Below the pieces are notes generated by a model that did not search any database, was not told where the DNA came from, and worked only from the letters and a program-made list of their open reading frames with translations. This document shows positions 22,256 to 29,392 of a stretch of DNA of 29,392 bases, one piece after another; the first letter of the stretch is position 1, and the number at the start of each line of letters is the position of its first letter. The stretch comes from Candidatus Acetothermia bacterium (GTDB lineage Bacteria > Bipolaricaulota > Bipolaricaulia > Bipolaricaulales > Bipolaricaulaceae), in the NCBI GenBank assembly GCA_011057175.1, contig DSBZ01000253.1:1-29392 (forward strand). The letters run 5' to 3'. A program made the translations under genes and the position numbers.

Positions 22256-22828
22256 TTAGATTATACGGTCCGCCCTTCCCCCCTCACGGGAGAAGCGGTC
22301 CAGGGCCGCGGCCAGCCCGTGGCTGAGGAACGCCCACGCCAGTTCCCCGGCGAGATCCACCGCACCCGACAGGGCCTCCGCCTCGGCGCGGGGAGGCGGC
22401 GAGAGGACGTGCGCAGTCCAGTCCCCGCCTTGCGCCGGCCGACCGATCCCGACCCGGAGGCGGGGCACGTCGTCCGTCCCCAGCGCGGCGAGGACGGACG
22501 CCATCCCGCGGTGCGTCCCTGCCCCTCCCCGAGCCCGTAGCCGGAGGCTTCCCACTGGGAGGTCGGCCTCGTCGTAGGCGACGAGGATCTCGTGGGGAGA
22601 GAGGGAGAAGGTGCTGAGGAGCTCGCGCACGGCCTCCCCGGACCGGTTCATGTAGGTGGAGGGGCGAAGGAGAAGGCCGTTGGCCGATCGGTGGACCTCA
22701 CCCCAAGGATGGACCTCCCGGCACCACCTCGCGCGCGGGATGAGCCGTTCGATTACCCAGAACCCAACATTATGCCGGCTGGCCGCGTACTCCGGTCCGA
22801 CGTTCCCTAGCCCGACGACGGCCCTCAA
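22256..22828 (-). CDS. pth: Peptidyl-tRNA hydrolase (mirror copy)
   Basis: Identical to 6565-7137, with the same TTG start overlapping the L25 stop codon. Confidence 0.92.
   Translation of the reverse strand: MRAVVGLGNVGPEYAASRHNVGFWVIERLIPRARWCREVHPWGEVHRSANGLLLRPSTYMNRSGEAVRELLSTFSLSPHEILVAYDEADLPVGSLRLRARGGAGTHRGMASVLAALGTDDVPRLRVGIGRPAQGGDWTAHVLSPPPRAEAEALSGAVDLAGELAWAFLSHGLAAALDRFSREGGRADRII
22260..22288 (-). promoter_or_regulatory. Internal clpC promoter (mirror copy)
   Basis: TATAAT at 22265-22260 on the minus strand with the weak -35 at 22288-22283; reverse copy of 7105-7133. Confidence 0.4.
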
Positions 22829-23472
22829 GCCGCGGGTGGTTCGCCTCCCGCTGGTTCGGCCTCTTTGCCCTCGGCGCCCTCCTCAATCGGAACGGCCTCG
22901 GCGGCTTCCGCGGCCACCGGCGCCTCGACCTCGAGCGCCCGCCGTGCGGCCACGGTTACCACCGCGTCCTCGGGAGGAAGCAGGGGCTCGACGCCCTCGC
23001 CCCACGGGAGGTCCTTGACGAGGATCGAGTCGCCGATCCCAAGGTCCGACACATCGATCTCGATCCGCGGCGGCATCTTGGCGGGGAGGGCTTGAACTGG
23101 GATGTAGCCGTGCACCGCCTCCAGGATCCCCCCGTCCTTGATCCCGCGGGCCGTGCCCACGAAGCGCACGGGGACATCCATCTGGAGGGGGCGTTCCGGA
23201 TCCGCGACGTAGAGGTCGACGTGCAGGAACCGCTCTGTGATCGGATGGACCTGGATCTCCTTGAGGAAGACGTGATAGGTCTCCCTCCCATCTACCTTCA
23301 CTTCGACCGGGGTCGAGCGCGTCACGTGGTCGAAAAGGTGAAGGAGCTCCTTCTCCGGGATCGCGACGTGCAACGAAGCCACGTGAGCACCGTACAGGAC
23401 GGCTGGAACTTGCCCTTGACGGCGGAGAGCCCCCGCCTTCCCGGTGGGCCGCCGCGCTGCATTCACCATCAT
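22825..23472 (-). CDS. rplY: Ribosomal protein L25 / Ctc (mirror copy)
   Basis: Identical 215-residue protein to 5921-6568, including the acidic alanine-rich tail. Confidence 0.92.
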   Translation of the reverse strand: MMVNAARRPTGKAGALRRQGQVPAVLYGAHVASLHVAIPEKELLHLFDHVTRSTPVEVKVDGRETYHVFLKEIQVHPITERFLHVDLYVADPERPLQMDVPVRFVGTARGIKDGGILEAVHGYIPVQALPAKMPPRIEIDVSDLGIGDSILVKDLPWGEGVEPLLPPEDAVVTVAARRALEVEAPVAAEAAEAVPIEEGAEGKEAEPAGGEPPAA

Positions 23473-23488
23473 CCCGATCCTCCTCCGC

Positions 23489-24523
23489 CTACAGCGACAA
23501 GTACGCCAAGAGGTCGGTCATCGACTCGTGGCGGTAGATTCGGCGAATCGCGTCCGCGAAGAACTCGGCCACCGAGACGATCTCGATCTGGGGGGCCGCC
23601 CGGACCTCGTCGCGGTGGGCAATGGTATCGGTCACCAACACCCTCTGCAACCACGGAGTATCGAGGGTCTCCAGCGCGCCCGGTGTGAACACACCGTGGG
23701 TACAGGCGGCGAAGACCCGGGTCGCCCCCTCTCTCACCACCTCTTCCGCCGCGGTGATGAGGGTCCGGCCGCTCGCCAGGATGTCGTCCACGAGGAGCAC
23801 GTCGCGGCCCGACACCGTTCCGATCACGTCTTTGACCACCACCTCTTTTCTCGCCTCGTCGCGCTGCATCACGACGAGGGCCAGCGGGAGCTCCCCGCTG
23901 CCGTGGACGAGCTCGCCCAGGCGTTTGGCCATCCGCCGTGCCCGCCACACCCCCCCGATGTCCGGAGAGGCCACGGTGAGGTTCTCCAGCCACTCCGGAT
24001 GCTGGTCGTAGATGTACTTGGCGAGCATTCGGTCCGACCGCAGGTGATCGAGGGGCACCTTGAAGAAGCCCTGGATCTGCCCAGCGTGGAGGTCCATCGT
24101 CAGCACCCGGTCCACCCCTGCCGCCTCGAGGAGGTCCGCCACCAGGCGGGCCGAAATGGGGACCCGCCCCATCATCTTCCGGTCCTGGCGGGCGTAGCCG
24201 AGGTAGGGGATCACAGCACAGATCTCCCGGCACGCGGCCCGCCGCAGGGCATCCACGAGGATGAGGAGCTCCATCAGATGATCGTTCACCGGCGGGGAAG
24301 TCGGTTGGATGACGAATACGTGCTTCCCGCGCACCGTCTGTTGGACCTGCACGCGCACCTCTCCGTCCGGGAACCGACCAGGAGCGTAGGAGGTCCCGTT
24401 CCCGCATCGCGCATCGGCCTCGCACAGCTCGACCCCGAGGATCTCCCCGATGCGTTGGGCCAACGGCAGGTTCGCGCTTCCCGAAAGGATCCGCAGCTCG
24501 TCGAACCCCTCTCCTCTAGGCAT
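23489..24523 (-). CDS. prs: PRPP synthetase family protein (mirror copy)
   Basis: Identical to 4870-5904, with the same Gln-Arg-Asp catalytic loop and VDDILASGRTL. Confidence 0.85.
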   Translation of the reverse strand: MPRGEGFDELRILSGSANLPLAQRIGEILGVELCEADARCGNGTSYAPGRFPDGEVRVQVQQTVRGKHVFVIQPTSPPVNDHLMELLILVDALRRAACREICAVIPYLGYARQDRKMMGRVPISARLVADLLEAAGVDRVLTMDLHAGQIQGFFKVPLDHLRSDRMLAKYIYDQHPEWLENLTVASPDIGGVWRARRMAKRLGELVHGSGELPLALVVMQRDEARKEVVVKDVIGTVSGRDVLLVDDILASGRTLITAAEEVVREGATRVFAACTHGVFTPGALETLDTPWLQRVLVTDTIAHRDEVRAAPQIEIVSVAEFFADAIRRIYRHESMTDLLAYLSL

Positions 24524-25904
24524 GCTCCTCCCCTTCCCCCGTTCGTTGCGCCCAGTCCGGCTTCACGACCTCGGGGGCCCGCTCCAGGGCCAGCGCGTAC
24601 GGGGAAACGTCGTGCGTGATCACCGATCCCGCCCCCACCACGGCCCCTTCCCCGATCCGGATGGGCGCGATCAAGGACGCGTTGCTGCCGACGAACGCGC
24701 CCTCGCCAATCTCGGTGCGGAACTTCTCCTTCTTTCCCGGCTGGAAGTTGCAGGTGATGGCGCCGGCCCCGATGTTCGCCCCGGCCCCGACGTCGGCATC
24801 GCCGATGTAGGCGAGGTGACCGGCCTTCACCCCCTCTCCGAGGGTGGATGCCTTGATCTCGACGAAGTTCCCGACCCTCGCTCCCCTTCCGATGCGCGAC
24901 CCCGGCCGGAGGTGGGCGTAGGGGCCCACGCTCGCCTCCGGCCCCACCTCTGCCCCCTCGATGGCCGAGTACCATACCCGTGCCCCGTCGCCGATCCGCG
25001 CATCGATGAGATAGGCTCCGGGACCGATCATGCACCCGGCGCCGACCGCGGTCCGCCCGAGGAGGTGGGTACCGGGGTGGAGGACCGTGTCCTCGCCCAC
25101 CGTGGCATCGAGGGACGGATAGACCGCGGCCGGATCCACCACCGTGACCCCGCCGCACATCCACGCGGCGAGGATCCGTTGTCGGAGGAGCTGCTCGAAC
25201 CGGGCGAGGTCAGCGCGGTCGTTCACCCCCCCGAGGTCGTCCGCGCAGGGCCAGAGGAGGGCGGCAGCCTTCCCGTCCGCGGAGAAGTGCGCCACGAGGT
25301 CGGTGAGGTAGAACTCGCCCTTCGCGTTGGCGGTGGTGAGCCCGGCGAGCGCCTCCCACACCTCAGGGGAATTGTTCAGGCACCAGATCCCGGAGTTGAG
25401 TTCGCGGATCGACAGTTCTTCGGGGGAGGAATCGCCCGCCTCCACGATCCGGAGCGGCTTCCCATCCTCCCCCCGCACGACGCGGCCGTAGGGGCGAGGG
25501 TCAGCCGGCTCCATCGTGAGGAAGGAGACCATGGCGTCGCGCTCCTGGTGGAACTGGATGAGGGCGCGCAGGGCGTCGGGAGGGACAAGGGGGACGTCGC
25601 CGGGGAGGACGAGGAACGTGCCCGAGCTCACCGCCCCCCGCGCCGCGAGAACGGCGTGGCCCGTGCCGCGGGGCTCCCCTTGGTCCACGAACGCGACCCC
25701 TCGTTCCGCGAACGTGGCCCGCACCACGTCCCTACCGTGGCCCACCACGACCACGACCCGCCGCGGCGAAAGGGAGAAGGAGGTACGGAGCACGTGTTCA
25801 AGGAGGGGAAGGCCGCACAGCGGGTGGAGGACCTTGGGGCGGCGGGAGCACATCCGCGTCCCCTTCCCCGCCGCCAGGATCACGATATCGAGCGAGTCGT
25901 CCAT
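24516..25904 (-). CDS. glmU: Bifunctional GlmU (mirror copy)
   Basis: Identical to 3489-4877; nucleotidyltransferase plus left-handed beta-helix acetyltransferase. Confidence 0.94.
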   Translation of the reverse strand: MDDSLDIVILAAGKGTRMCSRRPKVLHPLCGLPLLEHVLRTSFSLSPRRVVVVVGHGRDVVRATFAERGVAFVDQGEPRGTGHAVLAARGAVSSGTFLVLPGDVPLVPPDALRALIQFHQERDAMVSFLTMEPADPRPYGRVVRGEDGKPLRIVEAGDSSPEELSIRELNSGIWCLNNSPEVWEALAGLTTANAKGEFYLTDLVAHFSADGKAAALLWPCADDLGGVNDRADLARFEQLLRQRILAAWMCGGVTVVDPAAVYPSLDATVGEDTVLHPGTHLLGRTAVGAGCMIGPGAYLIDARIGDGARVWYSAIEGAEVGPEASVGPYAHLRPGSRIGRGARVGNFVEIKASTLGEGVKAGHLAYIGDADVGAGANIGAGAITCNFQPGKKEKFRTEIGEGAFVGSNASLIAPIRIGEGAVVGAGSVITHDVSPYALALERAPEVVKPDWAQRTGEGEEHA

Positions 25905-25915
25905 CGATCGCTTCG

Positions 25916-25944
25916 ACTATACCCTCCCCGCGCTTCTCCTGCAA
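25916..25944 (-). promoter_or_regulatory. glmU promoter (mirror copy)
   Basis: TTGCAG-17 nt-TATAGT on the minus strand, 11 nt before the ATG at 25904; reverse copy of 3449-3477. Confidence 0.65.
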
Positions 25945-26013
25945 AGAACGGAACGGGGTGGAGAGCGAACTCCCCCTGACCAGGGGACGATCCCCGGCCG
26001 ACGTCCGGCGACC

Positions 26014-26249
26014 CTACTCCGCTTCTCGACGGAGCTGCGCGATCCAGTCACCGTTCTCGTCGGAATTAGGTCTCCCGGGGGACGACCCGCCCGGGGCGTC
26101 GGGGCCGCTGGCCCACAGCCCAGCGTCGTTCACCCCCGCTGCGGTCGCCCCCCGGTACCACGCCGCCATGCCCCGGCCCACGTTCGGGATCGGGGGGACC
26201 TGTCCTAGGCGGCCCGCGTAGGACAGGCCGTCCACCACTTGCCTGGCAT
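26014..26249 (-). pseudogene. Frame-broken coding-like stretch (mirror copy)
   Basis: Reverse copy of 3144-3379, with the frame break at the same base. Since the arms are not independent, its recurrence says nothing about whether the break is real. Confidence 0.28.
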
Positions 26250-26392
26250 GGGGACCTCCGTGTCGGTCCCGTCCCGGAACCCGCGCCCGACGTCCCTCGC
26301 CAGCCGAGGGGAGCAGACCCCCTTCCGTACTGCAGCGGGGGTTCCCAGTCCACGCGCCGCCCCTCCCCGCAGGCGCCGACGACGGCCTGTGG

Positions 26393-26420
26393 TTGCGCTA
26401 GCGGCCTTCCCCCCTATACT
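26393..26420 (+). promoter_or_regulatory. trpS promoter (mirror copy)
   Basis: TTGCGC (26393-26398), 16 nt, TATACT (26415-26420), then 9 nt to the ATG at 26430. Confidence 0.62.
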
Positions 26421-26429
26421 TCCCGTCCG

Positions 26430-27410
26430 ATGGCCATGCGCATCTTCTCCGGGATCCAGCCAACGGGGGAGCTCCACATCGGGAACTACTTCGGGGCGAT
26501 TCAGCGCTGGGTTGAGCTCCAGCACGGGAACGACACGATCTACAGCATCGTCGACTACCACGCCCTCACGAACGAGGACACAGTGCCCGCCGAGCTCCGC
26601 ACCGCGCGGCGGGAGCTCGCGCTGGATCTCCTGGCGTGCGGGATCAACCCCGAACGCTCGATCCTCTATCTGCAGTCCGATGTCCCGGAGCACGCGGAGC
26701 TGTGTTGGATCCTGGGCTGTGTGGCCTCCTACGGCGACCTGACGCGGATGACCCAGTTCAAGGAGAAGGCCGCCCGCCAGGAGTTCGTCAACGGCGGCCT
26801 GTTCTACTATCCGGTCCTCCAGGCGGCGGACATCCTCCTCTACAAGGCCGACCACGTCCCGGTGGGCGAGGACCAGGTCCAGCATTTGGAGGAGGCGCGG
26901 CGGATCGCGCGGCGGTTCAACTCCCGGTTCGGGGAGACGTTCCCCGAGCCGGAGCCGATCCTCGGAGAGGGAGCGCGGATCATGTCGCTCGCGGATCCGG
27001 AGCGGAAGATGAGCAAGTCGGCTGGGCCGGAGCACTACATCGGCCTCATGGAGCCAGAGGAGAGCATCCGCAGGAAGGTGCGGTCGGCGGTGACCGACGT
27101 CGGCCTCACCCCGAGCCAGGAGATGAGCCCTGGGGTCGCGAACCTGTTCGCGTTGCTCGAGCTCGTGGCCCCGAGGGAGGTCGTAGAAGGCTTCCGGCGC
27201 GACCACGCGGCGGGGAAACTCCTCTACCGCGACCTCAAGGAGGCGCTTTTCACCCACCTCATGGCCGCCCTGCGCCCGGTCCGGGAGCGTCGGGCGAAGC
27301 TCGTTTCCCGCGGAGACGTGGACGAGGTCCTCGCCCACGGTGCGGAGCGGGCGCGGGCGATCGCCCGGGAGACGATGCGCGAGGTCCGTGCCCGGGTAGG
27401 ACTCGACTAG
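26430..27410 (+). CDS. trpS: Tryptophanyl-tRNA synthetase (mirror copy)
   Basis: Identical to 1983-2963, with HIGN and KMSKS. Convergent with the nrdG copy, sharing CTAG at 27407-27410. Confidence 0.94.
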   Translation: MAMRIFSGIQPTGELHIGNYFGAIQRWVELQHGNDTIYSIVDYHALTNEDTVPAELRTARRELALDLLACGINPERSILYLQSDVPEHAELCWILGCVASYGDLTRMTQFKEKAARQEFVNGGLFYYPVLQAADILLYKADHVPVGEDQVQHLEEARRIARRFNSRFGETFPEPEPILGEGARIMSLADPERKMSKSAGPEHYIGLMEPEESIRRKVRSAVTDVGLTPSQEMSPGVANLFALLELVAPREVVEGFRRDHAAGKLLYRDLKEALFTHLMAALRPVRERRAKLVSRGDVDEVLAHGAERARAIARETMREVRARVGLD

Positions 27411-28141
27411 CCTCGAAGCTCGGTGGGGACGAACTCCTGAAGCTCGGGGAGGAGGCTGCGCAGCTTCTCCGCTGACAGGGTGAACTGTCCCCGCCACGTC
27501 TCATCCACCAATCGCTTTCCCTCGGGAGCGAAGAACGGCTGCAGCGCGTAGCGTCGGGCGCCGCGGATCTCGTTGGCAATCGCGATCATATCGTCGGGGG
27601 CGAGCCCGGGGGCGACCGTGGTGCGAAACTCGTAGTCCGGGGCGTGGTCGCGGATGAGAGCGATCGACTCCCGAACCCGCAGGACGATGTCGGAGACAAG
27701 CTCCGACGCTACAGGGTCCGGGGAGAGGAGGCCTGTGAACTCGCGGTACCGGGCGAAGGGAGCCTTCAGGTCGAGGGCCACGTAGTCCACGAGCCTGTCC
27801 TCCAACAGCGAGCGCAGGACGCCGGGATGGGTCCCGTTCGTGTCGAGCTTGACGAGGAACCCGAGCTCCTTGAGTCTCCGCACGAAGGCGACGAGATCGC
27901 GGTGGAGGGTCGGTTCGCCCCCGGTGACGACGACCCCGTCGAGGAACCCCACCCTCTCCTGCAGCCGAGCGACCACTGCCTCAGCCGGAAGCCGCGGGAG
28001 GTCCGCGCCAAGCTCGGGCAGAACGAGCTCAGCGTTGTAGCAGTACGGACAGCGCAGGTTGCACCCCACCGTCCACACCGCTGCCGCCACCTTCCCCGGG
28101 TAGTCGAGGAGGGAGAGGGGCTGGAGATGGGCGACCTCCAT
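27407..28141 (-). CDS. nrdG: Anaerobic ribonucleotide reductase activase (mirror copy)
   Basis: Identical to 1252-1986, with the CNLRCPYC cluster motif. Confidence 0.9.
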   Translation of the reverse strand: MEVAHLQPLSLLDYPGKVAAAVWTVGCNLRCPYCYNAELVLPELGADLPRLPAEAVVARLQERVGFLDGVVVTGGEPTLHRDLVAFVRRLKELGFLVKLDTNGTHPGVLRSLLEDRLVDYVALDLKAPFARYREFTGLLSPDPVASELVSDIVLRVRESIALIRDHAPDYEFRTTVAPGLAPDDMIAIANEIRGARRYALQPFFAPEGKRLVDETWRGQFTLSAEKLRSLLPELQEFVPTELRG

Positions 28142-28144
28142 CCG

Positions 28145-28351
28145 CTACTCGGTGCGGCCGTCGTCGAGGGTGGGGCGGAACACCTTTCGATCCGCGAACT
28201 CCGCCTGTTTCCCCGCGTTCCACTGCTCCACCGGACGCAGGTACCCCACCACGCGCGAGTAGACTTCGGCCTGTACCCGCTCCGCCTCCGGGATGACTGT
28301 GCCATCCTCGAGAATCAGATTCCTTTGTTCATCCTCACGGTATGTGGACAC
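28145..28351 (-). CDS. nrdD: Glycyl-radical segment of NrdD as separate ORF (mirror copy)
   Basis: Identical to 1042-1248; GTG start behind AAGGAGG (28363-28357) inside the end of the large nrdD ORF. Carries RVVGYLRP. Confidence 0.77.
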   Translation of the reverse strand: MSTYREDEQRNLILEDGTVIPEAERVQAEVYSRVVGYLRPVEQWNAGKQAEFADRKVFRPTLDDGRTE

Positions 28352-29390
28352 AAACGCCTCCTTTGGCCTTCTGATGGCGCGCGATGATCTCCTCGTCGCA
28401 CTTGGGGCAGTAGCGGTTCTCCCCGCGAAGGTACCCATGCTGGGGGCACACGGAGAACGTCGGGGTGAGGGTGAGGTAGGGGATGCGGAAGTTCGCGAAG
28501 ATCTTCGCCACGAGCGATTTCACGGCCTCGGGCGAAGGGAGACGTTCCCCGAGCCAAGCGTGGAACACGGTCCCCCCCGTGTACAGGGTCTGAAGCCCTT
28601 CCTGTAGCTTCAAAGCGCAAAACAGGTCGTCGGTGAAGTCCACCGGGAGCTGGGACGAGTTCGTGTAGTAGGGGGCAGCCCCCTTCTCCCGCACGGCGCG
28701 CCCGTTGGCGACCCGGATCCCAGGGTAGCGTTCCCGGTCGAGCATCGCCAACCGATAGGCCGTCCCCTCGGCGGGGGTCGCCTCGAGGTTCCACAGGTGT
28801 CCAGTCGCCTCTTGGAACCGCACAAGGGTCTCGCGCATGAACTCGAGCGTACGGCGGGCGAACCGGATCCCCTCCTCGTGGGCGAGGTCGACCCCGAGGA
28901 GGTTGAGGGCCGCTTCGTTCATCCCGACCACGCCGATCGTGGAGAAGTGGTTCGCCCAGTACTCGCCTCTCCCCTCCCGGACCGAGGACAGGTAGAACTT
29001 GGAGTACGGGTACAACCCCTGCTCGGTGAGGCGCTCCAGGAGCTTGCGCTTGATGATGAGCGACCGTCCCGCGATCTGCATCAGCGAATGGAGCCGCTCG
29101 AAGAACTCCTCCTCGCTCTTCGCGAGGAACGCGAGCCGCGGCAGGTTCAACGTCACGACCCCGATCGAGCCGGTGAGGGGGTTCGACCCGAAGAGGCCCC
29201 CGCCCCGGCGCCGGAGCTCCCGCACGTCGAGCCGGAGACGACAGCACATGCTGCGCGCGTCCTCCGGCATCATGTCCGAGGAGAGGAAGTTCGCGAAGTA
29301 GGGGATCCCATACTTCGCCGTCATCTCCCACAGCGGGGCGAGGTCCGGGTCATCCCACGGGAAGTCGCCCGTCACGTTGTAGGTGGGGAT
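28335..29390 (-). CDS. nrdD: Anaerobic ribonucleotide reductase, large part, cut by window edge (mirror copy)
   Basis: Identical to 3-1058 and open at the right window edge at exactly the matching base. Confidence 0.93.
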   Translation of the reverse strand: MPTYNVTGDFPWDDPDLAPLWEMTAKYGIPYFANFLSSDMMPEDARSMCCRLRLDVRELRRRGGGLFGSNPLTGSIGVVTLNLPRLAFLAKSEEEFFERLHSLMQIAGRSLIIKRKLLERLTEQGLYPYSKFYLSSVREGRGEYWANHFSTIGVVGMNEAALNLLGVDLAHEEGIRFARRTLEFMRETLVRFQEATGHLWNLEATPAEGTAYRLAMLDRERYPGIRVANGRAVREKGAAPYYTNSSQLPVDFTDDLFCALKLQEGLQTLYTGGTVFHAWLGERLPSPEAVKSLVAKIFANFRIPYLTLTPTFSVCPQHGYLRGENRYCPKCDEEIIARHQKAKGGVCVHIP

Positions 29391-29392
29391 GG

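Larger units (their letters stand above)
25905..26429. other. Intergenic region between glmU and trpS (mirror copy)
   Basis: Reverse copy of 2964-3488, with the same promoters, inverted repeats (25973-25995 and 26199-26227) and coding-like remnant; nothing further seen. Confidence 0.6.
1..29392. repeat. Window-wide perfect inverted repeat (two 14,696-bp arms, no spacer)
   Basis: The second half is the reverse complement of the first half, with the axis between 14696 and 14697. All coding regions recur as mirror images with identical proteins, and the intergenic stretches and promoters I compared base by base also match (for example 2964-3000 against 26393-26429). No mismatch was found. Both ends stop at the same base within nrdD. 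Lack of any divergence or spacer, plus the shared end point, is what an assembler makes when it walks through a self-complementary node and back along the same path. Right-arm entries below should therefore be treated as the same loci, not as second copies. Confidence 0.97.

Noticed and set aside
14697..29392. Right arm as a true second copy of twelve housekeeping genes
   Set aside because: Not one difference between arms and identical outer end points; duplicates of this kind would normally diverge or have a spacer. Kept in the annotation only as mirror entries.
1..29392. CRISPR array or short tandem repeats
   Set aside because: No regularly spaced direct repeats seen in either arm.

Overview
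The window is one gene region read twice. Bases 1-14696 and 14697-29392 are reverse complements of each other: position x on one strand pairs with 29393-x on the other. Every gene on the left has a residue-identical copy in opposite orientation on the right, and both outer ends stop at the same base inside the same gene. The turning point lies in a GC-rich hairpin (core 14681-14712) just after the stop codon of a nucleotidase gene. The simplest reading is an assembly or amplification fold-back at a terminator-like palindrome, so the real content is about 14.7 kb, single copy. A genuine giant palindrome (hairpin telomere, head-to-head dimer, inverted amplification) cannot be excluded from sequence alone. 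Organism: a high-GC bacterium. A class III (oxygen-sensitive, glycyl-radical) ribonucleotide reductase with its activase points to an anaerobic or facultatively anaerobic life. The gene orders glmU-prs-ctc-pth and clpC-radA-disA are each known from Firmicutes, but here they are joined in one transcription unit. A deep-branching anaerobic lineage such as Bipolaricaulota (Acetothermia, former OP1) would fit; that is a low-confidence impression without any database search. Layout of the left arm (right arm mirrors it): (1) 3-1986, the anaerobic ribonucleotide reductase locus, with nrdD cut by the window edge, a separate 68-residue ORF carrying the glycyl-radical segment, and the radical-SAM activase nrdG. 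(2) 1983-2963, trpS on the minus strand, convergent with nrdG and sharing its stop-codon bases. (3) 2964-3488, an intergenic stretch holding two outward promoters and a coding-like, frame-broken remnant. (4) 3489-12806, a compact run glmU, prs, rplY/ctc, pth, clpC, radA, disA, punA: cell-wall precursor and PRPP synthesis, translation upkeep, protein quality control, DNA repair, c-di-AMP synthesis and purine salvage. (5) 12963-14654, a secreted 5'-nucleotidase-family enzyme from its own extended -10 promoter, with a ComEA-like helix-hairpin-helix DNA-binding module inserted in its catalytic domain. Points of most interest: the perfect palindrome, the two-piece NrdD, the nucleotidase with an embedded DNA-binding module beside a nucleoside phosphorylase, and altered active-site motifs in the PRPP synthetase and DisA. 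I saw no tRNA, rRNA, CRISPR array, insertion sequence or phage gene.
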